From Leptofilum sp965368765 (lineage in GTDB: Bacteria; Chloroflexota; Anaerolineae; Promineifilales; Promineifilaceae): a stretch of 14,759 nucleotides of DNA. Positions 1 to 7,846 of this stretch are shown piece by piece. The position numbers and the translations under genes were made by a program. Positions within the stretch are counted from its first letter, which is position 1; each line of letters begins with the position of its first letter. The stretch lies in assembly GCA_965368765.1 (NCBI GenBank), contig CBDUOF010000105.1, forward strand, positions 1 through 14,759, read 5' to 3'. The notes under the pieces are model-generated. The model ran no database searches. It had not been told where the DNA came from and was given only the letters and a program-made list of their open reading frames with translations.

Positions 1-36
1 GTCATGTAATTTGTTCCCTGTTACACTTTTAGAATC

Positions 37-906
37 CTAACCAGGTGCATCTAAACGATAATGTACCACCCATTGTAGTTTGCGGAACAGAGCCCAATGC
101 CGCATCAAGCGCAGCGTGCCCAACTTTGGCTCATCAGCATCTACAAAGGACCAATCATCCAAAAAGCGAATACCGCTGCGCCACTGTTCCATTGAATCGC
201 TGTCGGCAATGCCAGATTGAAACATTGCGCCAGCGCCCATCGACATGTTACTTTGCAGCTTGCGCTTTATCAGCTTGCCACGCCAGCCGTGCAGCCAGCC
301 ACTGTTAAACACCTCGCAAACCAGCTCGCAGCCGGGGAAGCGTGCCTGCAGCGCCAGCACCAGTGCTTTTACGTCCTCTAACGGCAGGTACATGAACAGC
401 CCTTCGGCCAGAAAGAGGGTCGGCGGTTCTTCCACCACCTGATCCATCCAGCTAAAATCCAGCACCGACGAAGCAATCATCCGGTAGCGATCGGTTTCTA
501 CAATAAGCTGACGCTTCAAGGCAATCACGTCGGGCAAATCAAGATCGGTGAGGTGCAAACGGCCGTCATCCAGCCGAAAGAAACGTGTATCCAGCCCGCA
601 GCCCAAATTCACAATTGCCCCATCAGGATGCCGCCGCAAAAAGTTGCGGCACTGCTGATCAAAATGGCGCGCCCGCAGCGCCATCGTCTGGTTTAGCGTT
701 TCTGGCAGGTCGCCTTCGACCACCTTGCGATACAGTTCGCCATCGGCCTGCGCTGCCAGCGGTTTGATCTGTTCAAACAATTCCACCGCGTTCTCATCTA
801 CCAAAATTGGGTTGGCCGACTGCGACTCCTTGGCTCGTGCGTACAGCGTCAACAGCATCGTTGCCGAAACATCGCTAAGGGAAAATTGAGTCCCCCCAAC
901 TTTCAT
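37..906 (-). CDS. LCM/TcmP-type SAM-dependent methyltransferase
   Basis: A 289-residue class I methyltransferase of the leucine carboxyl methyltransferase/TcmP polyketide O-methyltransferase group, probably cytosolic. Seen: the SAM-binding loop NLGCGLDTRF at residues 100-109, an acidic motif DLDLP at 121-125, and the family motif AEGLFMYL at 167-174. The length fits the family (270-300). The frame stays open to a GTG at 948, but the ATG at 906 is preferred: it overlaps the upstream small membrane gene's TGA as ATGA (903-906), which suggests translational coupling, and the sequence after it matches the usual start of TcmP-like proteins. It is the last complete gene of the minus-strand block and ends in TAG at 37-39. 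The substrate cannot be told from sequence; small carboxylates or hydroxyls are methylated by relatives. Confidence 0.85.
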   Translation of the reverse strand: MKVGGTQFSLSDVSATMLLTLYARAKESQSANPILVDENAVELFEQIKPLAAQADGELYRKVVEGDLPETLNQTMALRARHFDQQCRNFLRRHPDGAIVNLGCGLDTRFFRLDDGRLHLTDLDLPDVIALKRQLIVETDRYRMIASSVLDFSWMDQVVEEPPTLFLAEGLFMYLPLEDVKALVLALQARFPGCELVCEVFNSGWLHGWRGKLIKRKLQSNMSMGAGAMFQSGIADSDSMEQWRSGIRFLDDWSFVDADEPKLGTLRLMRHWALFRKLQWVVHYRLDAPG

Positions 907-1178
907 GCCGAAAAACCGATAATCAAGAAAACGATACCCAGACCCCACACGGGCAAAAAGACAAACTGCCCGCCCGCTTTGCCAGAAATCAGCTTGCGCC
1001 AGCCTGCCACTTTGTGGCTACGCCAGCGCACCAGCAAATCCAGCCCAATCATCAAGCCGCCTATTAGAAAGACGGCCGTAATAGTGGCCAAATCGAACAG
1101 GGCCGCAGCAACAACGGCCAGCAAAACGCTGCCCACCGACAGCAAAAAGCCCAGGCCGTTGCCACGATAAAGCGCCAT
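903..1178 (-). CDS. small three-helix membrane protein
   Basis: A 91-residue hydrophobic protein I do not recognise. Three likely membrane helices are visible at about residues 9-27, 30-50 and 71-89. A basic loop between helices 2 and 3 (RWRSHK to SGKAGG, about 52-70) is probably cytoplasmic. Its ATG (1176-1178) overlaps the stop of the DUF1116 gene by one base (TAATG) and its TGA overlaps the methyltransferase ATG, so the three genes are tightly coupled. One copy of the ACGGCCGT palindrome falls in it and encodes T-A-V. A role as a membrane partner or accessory of its neighbours is only inference from coupling. Confidence 0.75.
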   Translation of the reverse strand: MALYRGNGLGFLLSVGSVLLAVVAAALFDLATITAVFLIGGLMIGLDLLVRWRSHKVAGWRKLISGKAGGQFVFLPVWGLGIVFLIIGFSA

Positions 1179-2425
1179 TACGACAAATACTTTTCGGCGT
1201 AGGCTATCAAAGCATCTTCAAAAACGTTGGCGGGAGGCAAAACCAGACCCGCACCAACCTGACCCACGCCCGCATCTTTATGGGCGATGCCGGTGTTTAT
1301 TTGCGGCCGTATGCCCAACTCGACCACTTTGCGAATATCGACCCCAACGGGCGTCCCCCGGAAAGCCAGCACCGGAATGGTGAAGGCTTTATGCTCTGCC
1401 ACCGTAATTTCGTACATGCGCATCGTCGTCTCAACCGCCATTTCAGGCGTGCCGCTGATGAAGGTGACAATGGCCGGGGCTGAGGCCATGGCAAAGGCGC
1501 CAATTCCTGCCGTTTCCGTAATCGTACTGTCGCCAATGTCGCCGCTGGCATCGTCGGCAGTGAAGCCGGAGAAGTAAAGGCCGTCTGGCTGGCCCACTGG
1601 GCCAGTAAACCAGCGATCGCCCAGGCCGCTGACGCGGATGCCCAAATCAGTGCCGTTGCGGGCCATGACCGTCATGATCGTGCTGCCCTCTACGCCGTGC
1701 CCGGCGTCGGCCATCGCTTTGCAGGCAGCCATGACAGGATTCAATACGCTCAGGGCATTGTCGCCCAAAAATTGCAGAACGGCCGCTTTGTCTTCATCAG
1801 TCGCGTTGGTTTTGGCAATCAGCGGAGCCAGCTTGGCAGTGAACAGGATCGAGCCAGCCTTGTTGCGATTGTGCCCTTCATCTCCCATGTGCAGCGATTC
1901 TGCCAACAGAGCGCGAATATCGATGCCATCTTCACTGAGCGCAAGCGCATCTGCCAAAATAGTGCCCAGCGTATCGTTCATCCAGTGCAGCTTGGTGAGC
2001 ACCTCCTCGCTGTAGGCGCCATAGCGCAGCACCTTGCCGTAGCCTTCGTTGAGATTGGAGTACGTTTTGTTGCCGTGGGTAACGTTTTCTACCACGTACA
2101 CCTTCATCGAGGCCGAGGTGACACCCGCCATTGGCCCGACCGAGCTGTGTTCGTGGCACGGCTCCAAATCAATCTGGCCACTGGTCACTAGCTTTTCGGC
2201 GCTGGCCCAATCGGTGGCCTTGCCTTCAAAGATGAGCGCGCCCACAATTGCGCCGCGCATCGGCCCAGATGCTCGCTCCCAGGTGATAGGCGGGCCAGCG
2301 TGCAGCAGCAGGTTGTCGCGCATGCCGGGAATAACGTCCCTGGCAGTGGCGATGGTTTTGAGTATAGGCCGCGCTTCCATCATGCGGGTTACGGCCGTTT
2401 GGTTTGCTTTATCTATATCAATCAT
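1178..2425 (-). CDS. allG: DUF1116 protein, AllG/YlbE-like (oxamate carbamoyltransferase subunit candidate)
   Basis: A 415-residue DUF1116 protein, close in length to E. coli YlbE (AllG, about 419). The family is fixed by the long Gly/Ala-rich body, with conserved-looking stretches such as SSVGPMAGVTSASMKVYVVE at about residues 95-114. In E. coli the fdrA-ylbE-ylbF genes (allFGH) are reported to encode oxamate transcarbamylase, which exchanges oxalurate plus phosphate with oxamate plus carbamoyl phosphate in anaerobic allantoin use. Here FdrA lies upstream on the same strand but is separated by vapBC. No AllH (DUF2877) or carbamate kinase is seen. The ATG at 2425 has AGGAG about 7 nt upstream, and the gene is coupled to the next one by TAATG. 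Family assignment is firm; the reaction is inferred from FdrA association. Confidence 0.85.
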   Translation of the reverse strand: MIDIDKANQTAVTRMMEARPILKTIATARDVIPGMRDNLLLHAGPPITWERASGPMRGAIVGALIFEGKATDWASAEKLVTSGQIDLEPCHEHSSVGPMAGVTSASMKVYVVENVTHGNKTYSNLNEGYGKVLRYGAYSEEVLTKLHWMNDTLGTILADALALSEDGIDIRALLAESLHMGDEGHNRNKAGSILFTAKLAPLIAKTNATDEDKAAVLQFLGDNALSVLNPVMAACKAMADAGHGVEGSTIMTVMARNGTDLGIRVSGLGDRWFTGPVGQPDGLYFSGFTADDASGDIGDSTITETAGIGAFAMASAPAIVTFISGTPEMAVETTMRMYEITVAEHKAFTIPVLAFRGTPVGVDIRKVVELGIRPQINTGIAHKDAGVGQVGAGLVLPPANVFEDALIAYAEKYLS

Positions 2426-2518
2426 AAGGTTTCTCCTAGAATAAACCGCGAAGGGCGCGGGTGGCGCATAGAAAAATCTGTTAATCTGCGAAATCTTTGA
2501 TGATTACTCTTCTTATTC
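2426..2518. repeat. spacer with dispersed 20-mer repeat and weak hairpin
   Basis: This 93-bp spacer between vapC and the DUF1116 gene holds the 20-mer TAATCTGCGAAATCTTTGAT at 2482-2501, found again exactly at 11435-11454 and in an 18/20 inverted copy at 11397-11416. Next to it is CCGCG-AAGGG-CGCGG (2446-2460), a 5-bp stem followed in minus-strand reading by TTTATTCT. This could be a weak terminator or attenuator, or just another spacer repeat. No clear promoter was seen. Confidence 0.6.
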
Positions 2519-2923
2519 TTAAGCGTTGATAAATTGTTGGAGGGAGACGGCCGTTTTCGGGAAATCTCGTAATATCTGCTTATCGGCCGTGATTAGCGGC
2601 ACGCCTAACTCCTTGGCCAGCGCCACAAACTCGCAATCATAGGCCGTGCATTTGCTGACGTTGGCAGCCTTGAAAACCTCATCAGCCATTACATGAAATT
2701 CGTGATCGCGCATTTTGACTTCCGCAGTTTGCACAATTCTGAATATTTGTGGCAAGGTCAATAACTCTTTGCGCAAATAAAGCAGCAGCGTGTTGCGAAA
2801 CTCACTGCGCCACAAGAACGGTGCTACCCAGACCGGGTCTTTTCTGTGGATTTGAACGGCCGTTTCGCTATGAGCGCTATTGACAAAGTAGTAGATCAGA
2901 ATATTTGTGTCTACCACAATCAT
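2519..2923 (-). CDS. vapC: VapC-family PIN-domain toxin ribonuclease
   Basis: A 134-residue PIN-domain protein, the toxin of a type II toxin-antitoxin pair; relatives are Mg-dependent endoribonucleases cutting tRNA or rRNA. Seen: the N-terminal IVVDTNILIYYF with D5, then RSEFRN with E41, TAYDCEFVALA with D96 and ITADKQI with D114, so the acidic metal site looks intact. Length is normal for VapC. The ATG (2921-2923) overlaps the vapB stop as ATGA, the usual coupling for the pair. It carries two ACGGCCGT palindromes (2547, 2856), both encoding T-A-V. The target RNA cannot be told. Confidence 0.92.
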   Translation of the reverse strand: MIVVDTNILIYYFVNSAHSETAVQIHRKDPVWVAPFLWRSEFRNTLLLYLRKELLTLPQIFRIVQTAEVKMRDHEFHVMADEVFKAANVSKCTAYDCEFVALAKELGVPLITADKQILRDFPKTAVSLQQFINA

Positions 2924-3162
2924 GGACGACCTTTATTTTTCCATTCGTTTAATTCTTCATCTGTCAGATAATAATGAGATGTCAATTCACGCAAAACCCG
3001 TGCTTTTTCCTCAAATTCTTCCGGGCTCGGGCGGTAGCTGCGGAATGCACGCTCAATGAGCATAATGACCTCGTTGTTGATGCTACGGCGATTGGTTGCT
3101 GCTCGTTGCTTGAGTTCCTCATACAAATCATCGGGAATATTTTTGATAGTAAGCGTAGCCAT
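2920..3162 (-). CDS. vapB: VapB/FitA-like ribbon-helix-helix antitoxin
   Basis: An 80-residue antitoxin. The N-terminal MATLTIKNIPDDLYEELKQR is the Arc/FitA-like ribbon-helix-helix pattern: a beta strand, then a helix with an RRSINNEV turn at about residues 25-32. The acidic, charged C-terminal third would wrap the VapC toxin. GGAGG lies 6 nt before the ATG at 3162. It has its own promoter, with three 11-bp-spaced direct repeats upstream that are good candidates for its autoregulatory operator. The pair stands inside a run of metabolic genes in the same direction, between fdrA and the DUF1116 gene. Confidence 0.9.
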   Translation of the reverse strand: MATLTIKNIPDDLYEELKQRAATNRRSINNEVIMLIERAFRSYRPSPEEFEEKARVLRELTSHYYLTDEELNEWKNKGRP

Positions 3163-3194
3163 TTATTTCCTCCAAAAACAATGATTCTTTACCC

Positions 3195-3229
3195 GGAACC
3201 ATTATGCAACCATTTTGGAACCAAGTCAA
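3195..3229 (-). promoter_or_regulatory. vapBC promoter with three 11-bp-spaced operator repeats
   Basis: Read on the minus strand, TTGACT (3224-3229), a 17-bp spacer and CATAAT (3201-3206) form a good sigma-70-type promoter about 40 bp before the vapB ATG. The fdrA stop codon TGA (3226-3228) lies inside the -35 box. Overlapping it are three 8-mers, TTGGTTCC, ATGGTTGC and ATGGTTCC (plus-strand 3217-3224, 3206-3213, 3195-3202), repeated every 11 bp. This puts them on one face of the helix, as expected for cooperative ribbon-helix-helix binding. Confidence 0.65.
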
Positions 3230-4899
3230 TCCTTTTGTTTCATTTTTGCCAGGATGGCCATGAGCTTTTCGTTGCCGCCTGCCGGGGGACGCCACTCGAC
3301 CTGTACGGCCGTTCCTCCTTGCCCCTTGATGCTGTCATAAAAAGATTCCAGACCCACGTTGATAGCCGCCAGCTTTCCACTAAAAGCGGCGGGTGACACG
3401 GGGGGGGCGCTAAATTGTGGCGCTGGCAATCGGTTAAAGATGTAATCAACCGCTTCGTTGGTGCTGGAAAATACAATGGCTCCAGCCGCAGCCAGCTGCT
3501 CGATTTGGCCGTTTAAATCTTGCGGATCTTCATCGGTTCCAATGACCACAGCGATCACTTTTTTGCCTGCCTGAACCGCTTCAGCAATGGCTGGCCTCAG
3601 CTCACCAGCCGGATTGGGATGCGCACCTTCACCCAGCACCACATCCAATAAAATGAAGCCGACTTCCGGATCGGCCGTTTCCTGATGCAGCCGGCGGATG
3701 CGTAAATCGTTGTCCATCATGGGGTGCAGACGCCCCTGGGTAAAATCGTCCTCGCCCATGTCCAAAATCGTGTGACCCTGGCTTTGCGTGAGTTCGGCCA
3801 GCTTTTGCTCGGGACGAATGGGAATATTGGTGTGGAGCTCATCCAGAACGGCCGTCAGGCCCAGCACCGTCTCGTAGGCCAGCGTGCCGCCAGAAAACAA
3901 CCCACGCACATAGCCATCCACCGGATGGCGCTGCGGCGAGAGCAGCGACGTTTCAACCGTTGTGGCCATATGGACCGCCAATTCGGCCGTTTCTACCAGA
4001 CTCGTGGCAAAATGAATGTTACCCACTTTGTGTCCTGGTGGAGGAAAGCCAATAAAGTTCACCACAATCTGCTTGCCGGTAGCCTGTGCCGCCCGCAAAA
4101 GCTGTGTTGCTACCTGCGGCGAGGGCGGCTTGGAAACTAAAACAATCACCCGCGTGGCCGCATCTTGCCCCAACAGCTGCACGGCCTGAAGCGCCGTAAT
4201 CGCCGCGACATCTGCCTTCAAGTCGCGCCCGCCGGTGCCAATGGCCTGGGACAGCCCACTGCCTAAATTGTGAATCTCGCTGCTAACAGCCTGCAAGCCA
4301 GTGCCGGACGCCGCCACCAGGCCAATACGGCCGCGCCGCACCCGGTTAGCAAAGCCCAACCCCACGCCGTTGACAATCGCCGTGCCGCAGTCTGGGCCCA
4401 TCAAGAGAAGTCCGCTGGCCCGCGCTTTCTGCTTCAGGCGCACCTCGTCAGCCAGGGGCACATTGTCGCTGTAAAGGAATACGTGCTTGCCCAGCCCCAG
4501 CGCCTCCTCGGCAACGGCGGCGGCGTAGCGACCCGGCACGGAGATGAGCACCCAATTGGCCTCAGGCAGTAGATCTGCGGCAGCGGCCAGGCTGCGGGGG
4601 CGGTATTCGCTTCTGCCTGACGCTTTTCGGCGGGTGAGGAGTTCGTCTACCTGGGCGATGGCTTGGGTGACGGCCGTTTCCGTCTCCCCCTTCACCACAA
4701 TCAGCAAATCATCTGCTTTGGCGCTGACATTGGCAGGCAGCAAATCCCCCGCAGCCAACAGTTCCTTGTTCGCCTCCGTCGCCATTACCACCCCGGCATC
4801 GGCCACGTCTGGCAGCTCCGCCAGCGCCTTTTGCAGCTGCATCAGCACCACAGAATCATAGTAAGCGCCCTGCCTCACTTCACTTTTCATTATCGTCAT
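3226..4899 (-). CDS. fdrA: FdrA/AllF acyl-CoA synthetase-like protein (oxamate carbamoyltransferase subunit candidate)
   Basis: A 557-residue FdrA family protein, matching E. coli FdrA (about 555). It has the succinyl-CoA synthetase-like layout: a CoA-binding-type region with MGPDCGTA at residues 167-174, the loop VAASGTGLQ at 195-203, GTGGRDL at 221-227 and VSKPPSP at 255-261, then a ligase-like C-terminal half. In E. coli FdrA (AllF) works with AllG and AllH as oxamate transcarbamylase. The frame is open up to 4950, but the ATG at 4899 has GGAG 7 nt upstream; an ATG at 4890 is a second choice. A 103-bp spacer holding an 83-bp inverted-repeat element separates it from the upstream gene. Its TGA is part of the vapBC -35 box. 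It carries three exact ACGGCCGT copies and two TCGGCCGT variants. Confidence 0.9.
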   Translation of the reverse strand: MTIMKSEVRQGAYYDSVVLMQLQKALAELPDVADAGVVMATEANKELLAAGDLLPANVSAKADDLLIVVKGETETAVTQAIAQVDELLTRRKASGRSEYRPRSLAAAADLLPEANWVLISVPGRYAAAVAEEALGLGKHVFLYSDNVPLADEVRLKQKARASGLLLMGPDCGTAIVNGVGLGFANRVRRGRIGLVAASGTGLQAVSSEIHNLGSGLSQAIGTGGRDLKADVAAITALQAVQLLGQDAATRVIVLVSKPPSPQVATQLLRAAQATGKQIVVNFIGFPPPGHKVGNIHFATSLVETAELAVHMATTVETSLLSPQRHPVDGYVRGLFSGGTLAYETVLGLTAVLDELHTNIPIRPEQKLAELTQSQGHTILDMGEDDFTQGRLHPMMDNDLRIRRLHQETADPEVGFILLDVVLGEGAHPNPAGELRPAIAEAVQAGKKVIAVVIGTDEDPQDLNGQIEQLAAAGAIVFSSTNEAVDYIFNRLPAPQFSAPPVSPAAFSGKLAAINVGLESFYDSIKGQGGTAVQVEWRPPAGGNEKLMAILAKMKQKD

Positions 4900-4915
4900 C
4901 TTCTTGCTCCAGATT

Positions 4916-4998
4916 TTTATTACAAAGAAATGAAGGTACAAAAGGAACAAAGAGGTTTTTTGCTTTGCGCCTTTGTTTCATTGTCCATTTGTAATAAA
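4916..4998. repeat. 83-bp inverted-repeat element in the fdrA upstream spacer
   Basis: Perfect 11-bp arms, TTTATTACAAA (4916-4926) and TTTGTAATAAA (4988-4998), enclose 61 bp. The inside is itself roughly palindromic (ACAAAAGGAACAAAG on the left against CTTTGCGCCTTTGTTTC on the right). It fills most of the spacer between the beta-helix gene and fdrA, ending 16 bp before the fdrA ATG. It could be a REP/MITE-like element or an RNA hairpin in the operon transcript. No ORF is inside it. Confidence 0.6.
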
Positions 4999-5002
4999 GT
5001 TT

Positions 5003-5725
5003 TTAAATACGATCTACGCGGCGGGGGTTTTGACGGAATTTGATAATGGAATCGGCCGCATGATACCCCTTGCGCAGGCTAAGATTGGCGTAGATAAGCG
5101 TACGTGGCCCTACCAATGAGCCAGGATTCAGCACTGCATTACAGCCCGTTTGAGCATCATCGCCCAGGATGGCTCCCAGTTTAGTGAGCCCTGTATCGTA
5201 GGTTTGGCCGTCGATGGTGAGGTGGATAGACGGCCGTTTCCCGGTCACCGCATCCTTTTCACTCATCATTCCCAGGTTACTCAGCTTGGTACCTGCCCCC
5301 AAATTCACGCGATGCCCCAAAATAGAATCGCCCACATAGTTGAAGTGAGGTGCGTGGGCACCAGGCAAAAAGAGCGCATTTTTAGCTTCGCTGGCGTGCC
5401 CCAGGCCGCTTCCCGGCAGCAAGATCACGTTTTCCCGCACGTAAGCGCCGTGCCGTACCGTTGCCCCGGCTCCGATGTAGGCCGGCCCCTGCACGTAGGC
5501 ACCTGGTTCAACCACCGCGCCTTCGCCAATAAAAACAGAGCGGTCGCTCAGATACGCGCCGGGCATCACCGTGCCCAAAATCGTTTGCTCCTTGCCCACC
5601 AACCGGGCAACATGCACCTCAATCTGGGGAATGGCGTCCCAAACATAGCGACACCCCGCAAAAAAGGAAGCCACCCAATTATCGGCTAAATCAAAAAATC
5701 CATTTGGTGATAAATCTATCGCCAA
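5003..5725 (-). CDS. left-handed beta-helix (hexapeptide) acyltransferase/GlmU C-terminal-like protein
   Basis: A 240-residue protein made mostly of hexapeptide repeats. Turns such as VFIGEGAVVEPGAYV, AYIGAGATVRHGAYV and ILGHRVNLGAGTKLSNLG (about residues 64-155) predict a left-handed beta-helix as in GlmU C-terminal and LpxA-type acyltransferases. There is no nucleotidyltransferase N-domain; the first 45 residues (FFDLADNWVASFFAGCRYVW) form a short lead like that of stand-alone GlmU-related proteins. No ATG exists before residue 54, so the TTG at 5725, with GGAG about 8 nt upstream and only 3 bp after the lipoprotein stop, is the likely start. The acyl acceptor is unknown; sugar nucleotide N-acetylation is the nearest guess. 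Confidence 0.8.
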   Translation of the reverse strand: MAIDLSPNGFFDLADNWVASFFAGCRYVWDAIPQIEVHVARLVGKEQTILGTVMPGAYLSDRSVFIGEGAVVEPGAYVQGPAYIGAGATVRHGAYVRENVILLPGSGLGHASEAKNALFLPGAHAPHFNYVGDSILGHRVNLGAGTKLSNLGMMSEKDAVTGKRPSIHLTIDGQTYDTGLTKLGAILGDDAQTGCNAVLNPGSLVGPRTLIYANLSLRKGYHAADSIIKFRQNPRRVDRI

Positions 5726-5728
5726 TCT

Positions 5729-6517
5729 CTACGCTCCAATCTCTTGCGCCAAAAGCAAACAGAGCTCTGGCTGCATTTGCTCGACCCACAGCCGATACAT
5801 TTCGCCGGATGGGTGCAAAAAATCCTCGGCCGTTAGTGCGCTGTTCGTACGCGCCCGGCGGGAAATTTCAGTTATGTCAATATAGACAATGCCGCGATGC
5901 GCCGTTTCGGCCCGGTTGATGGCGTTAAAGGCATCGATTGCCGCGCCAATTTCTTCACGGTTTTGGCGATGGGCAAACGGCGTTGCGCCCCAGTCGGGGA
6001 TAGAAATGACGAAGACGCGGTTGGGGTCATTGTTCGCCAGAGAAACGGCCGTTTCCAGCAACCCCACAAACTCTTCCCGGTACTTAGCCTGGCTCAGCCC
6101 ACGATACTGATTATTCACCCCAATCAGCAGCGAGACCAAATCGAAAGGTCCAGCAGGCTGAGCAGCCGCAATGCCCGCAGCCAATTGGGCGGTGGTCCAG
6201 CCTGTTTTGGCAATTATCTCCGGCTCTGCAATATCAACACCTTGCTCACGCAACGCATCAACCAGCTGCATCGGCCAGCGATCTGACGCTGCCACGCTTT
6301 CACCGATGGTGTAGGAGTCACCCAAAGCCAAAAAACGCAGCGGACTTTCCGTGCGTGGACTGCAAGTTGGTGTGCTGGCAGGCGTTGGCATCATGGTGGG
6401 TGTTGGTTGTGTCACCAAGGTAGGGGTGGGAACGGCCGTTTCCGCCTCACACCCGATAATAATCATCAATAACAAAAGACAAAAGAGGTGATGCACGCGC
6501 GAAAAATGTAAAACCAC
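5729..6517 (-). CDS. SGNH-hydrolase lipoprotein (GDSL-type esterase)
   Basis: A 262-residue exported esterase-like protein. A hydrophobic signal segment (residues 10-22) ends in IIIGC, a lipobox with lipidated Cys at 23. A Pro/Thr-rich linker follows (about 29-51), then the SGNH domain: block I ALGDSYT with Ser68, block III LIGVNNQ, and the final DFLHPSG with the Asp/His pair. It would sit on the outer face of the cell membrane and hydrolyse an ester, perhaps on a glycan or lipid. The start is GTG at 6517 with GGAGG 8 nt upstream. The TAG at 5729-5731 is 3 bp from the next gene's TTG, so the two are probably co-translated. A catalytic Asn in the GxND position is present as GVNN. Confidence 0.87.
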   Translation of the reverse strand: MVLHFSRVHHLFCLLLLMIIIGCEAETAVPTPTLVTQPTPTMMPTPASTPTCSPRTESPLRFLALGDSYTIGESVAASDRWPMQLVDALREQGVDIAEPEIIAKTGWTTAQLAAGIAAAQPAGPFDLVSLLIGVNNQYRGLSQAKYREEFVGLLETAVSLANNDPNRVFVISIPDWGATPFAHRQNREEIGAAIDAFNAINRAETAHRGIVYIDITEISRRARTNSALTAEDFLHPSGEMYRLWVEQMQPELCLLLAQEIGA

Positions 6518-6541
6518 CTTCTGCGCCTCCGCCTCTCAGCG

Positions 6542-7846
6542 TTAAATTCTCACAATCGATTCCAGCGGGCTGGCAAAGCTCAACATCGCCTCGTCGCCAA
6601 ACCAGCGGCCGGTTAATTGCAGTCCCAGCGGGAGCCCGGCTTTATTTTTCCCGGCGGGCAGCGTCAGCGTTGGCAAACCGGCATGAGTCCAGGGTAGATT
6701 CATCACCGGGTCGCCTGTGCTGTCTAGCCCAGCCGGAGCCGCGCCAGTTGCTGACGGTGAGAGCCACATATCGACTCCGTTTTTATCCATGAGCTGCATA
6801 AGCGTCTCGCGCAGTGCGGCACGCCCGGCAATGGCCTTTTTAAGCTGCTTGTCTTTGACTTTGCGACCGCGCTGAATCAGTTCGGCCGTTTTGGGATGGT
6901 ATTTTTCAGCATGGGCCGCAAACCAATCCGCGTGAAAGCGGGCTGCTTCTGCTGCTACAATCACATTGTGCCGTTCATAAATCTTGTCAAAATCCGGCAT
7001 CGCCTCAACCGACTTTACGATGAAGCCTGCGTCGTGCAAGCGACGACACACCTGCCGAAAATGCTTGCGTCCTTCGGCCGACGCTCGCTGCAAGTAGGGC
7101 CCCTCAGGAATACCCAAAACCGCTTTTTTCTCGGTAACAACCAGCTGCCAATGTTGACATAATAGCCCGGCAGCCAGCTCCATCCCGGCCACATCATTGC
7201 TAAAACAGCCCACATGGTCCAGCGACACAGAGAGCGGCAGCACGCCGGATTTGTCGATGCGATTGTAGGTGGGCTTGTACCCCACCGTGCCGCAATATGC
7301 CGCCGGGCGATTTACCGAGCCAATCGTTTGCGTGCCAAAAGTAAGCGGGGCAATTCCGGCACCAACGGCCGCTGCGGAACCGCTGCTGCTTCCGCCTGGT
7401 GTATGGTTGGGGTTGTGCGGATTGCGCGTGGGGCCAGGGCCAAAATAGGCAAACTCGGTTGTAACAGTTTTGCCCAAAATGAGCGCCCCGGCCTGCCGCA
7501 GCGCCGTCACGCTGGGCGCTTCACTGCCCTGCAAGATGTCGGTGGGTAGCTGACTGCCCGCCTGCGTGGTGAAACCTTCAACTTGAAAAATATCCTTCAC
7601 TCCCAGGGGAATGCCAAACAGAAGCGGGCGGTTGGCGGGATTGGGGAACTTTTCGCTGAGCTCCTGGGCTTGCTGGTTTAGGCGTTGGAAACGGCCGTCT
7701 TCCGGCACAAAAGCCAGCACATTCGGTTCTCGTTCATTAAAACGCCGCTCCAAAGCAGCCAGATACCCTAGCAAAGGCCAGCCACCGCTGCGCAGTTCGC
7801 TGGCAATCACGGCCAAGGAAGCGTCCAGGTTTATCTTTTTGTTCAT
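6542..7846 (-). CDS. amidase-signature family hydrolase
   Basis: A 434-residue amidase-signature enzyme that hydrolyses C-N amide bonds. The Ser-cis-Ser-Lys triad is visible: Lys84 in GIPLGVKDIF, the cis-Ser in GGSSSGSA (residues 151-158), and nucleophile Ser177 in TIGSVNRPA. It lacks the extra C-terminal part of GatA and has no GatB/GatC next to it, so it is a catabolic amidase rather than the tRNA amidotransferase. The ATG at 7846 overlaps the 2Fe-2S gene stop as ATGA, which rules out the longer reading from 7918. Coupling to Mo-hydroxylase subunits, with FdrA/AllG downstream, suggests a ureide, oxamate or heterocycle amide as substrate, but this is inference only. Confidence 0.9.
   Translation of the reverse strand: MNKKINLDASLAVIASELRSGGWPLLGYLAALERRFNEREPNVLAFVPEDGRFQRLNQQAQELSEKFPNPANRPLLFGIPLGVKDIFQVEGFTTQAGSQLPTDILQGSEAPSVTALRQAGALILGKTVTTEFAYFGPGPTRNPHNPNHTPGGSSSGSAAAVGAGIAPLTFGTQTIGSVNRPAAYCGTVGYKPTYNRIDKSGVLPLSVSLDHVGCFSNDVAGMELAAGLLCQHWQLVVTEKKAVLGIPEGPYLQRASAEGRKHFRQVCRRLHDAGFIVKSVEAMPDFDKIYERHNVIVAAEAARFHADWFAAHAEKYHPKTAELIQRGRKVKDKQLKKAIAGRAALRETLMQLMDKNGVDMWLSPSATGAAPAGLDSTGDPVMNLPWTHAGLPTLTLPAGKNKAGLPLGLQLTGRWFGDEAMLSFASPLESIVRI

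Noticed and set aside
1..5. ATG on the minus strand at 3-5 that could begin a further gene, with AGGGAA upstream
   Set aside because: Only five bases are visible, so no coding evidence exists.
907..948. Longer methyltransferase start at a GTG (948)
   Set aside because: It would overlap the membrane-protein gene by 46 bases; the ATG at 906 forms an ATGA overlap and fits the family N-terminus.
1697..2191. A 164-codon open frame on the plus strand inside the DUF1116 gene
   Set aside because: Antisense shadow of a well-recognised gene, with no family resemblance.
2866..2882. CGCTATGA-like sequence as a second ModE-type site
   Set aside because: It is inside vapC and lacks the matching TCATAGCG arm.
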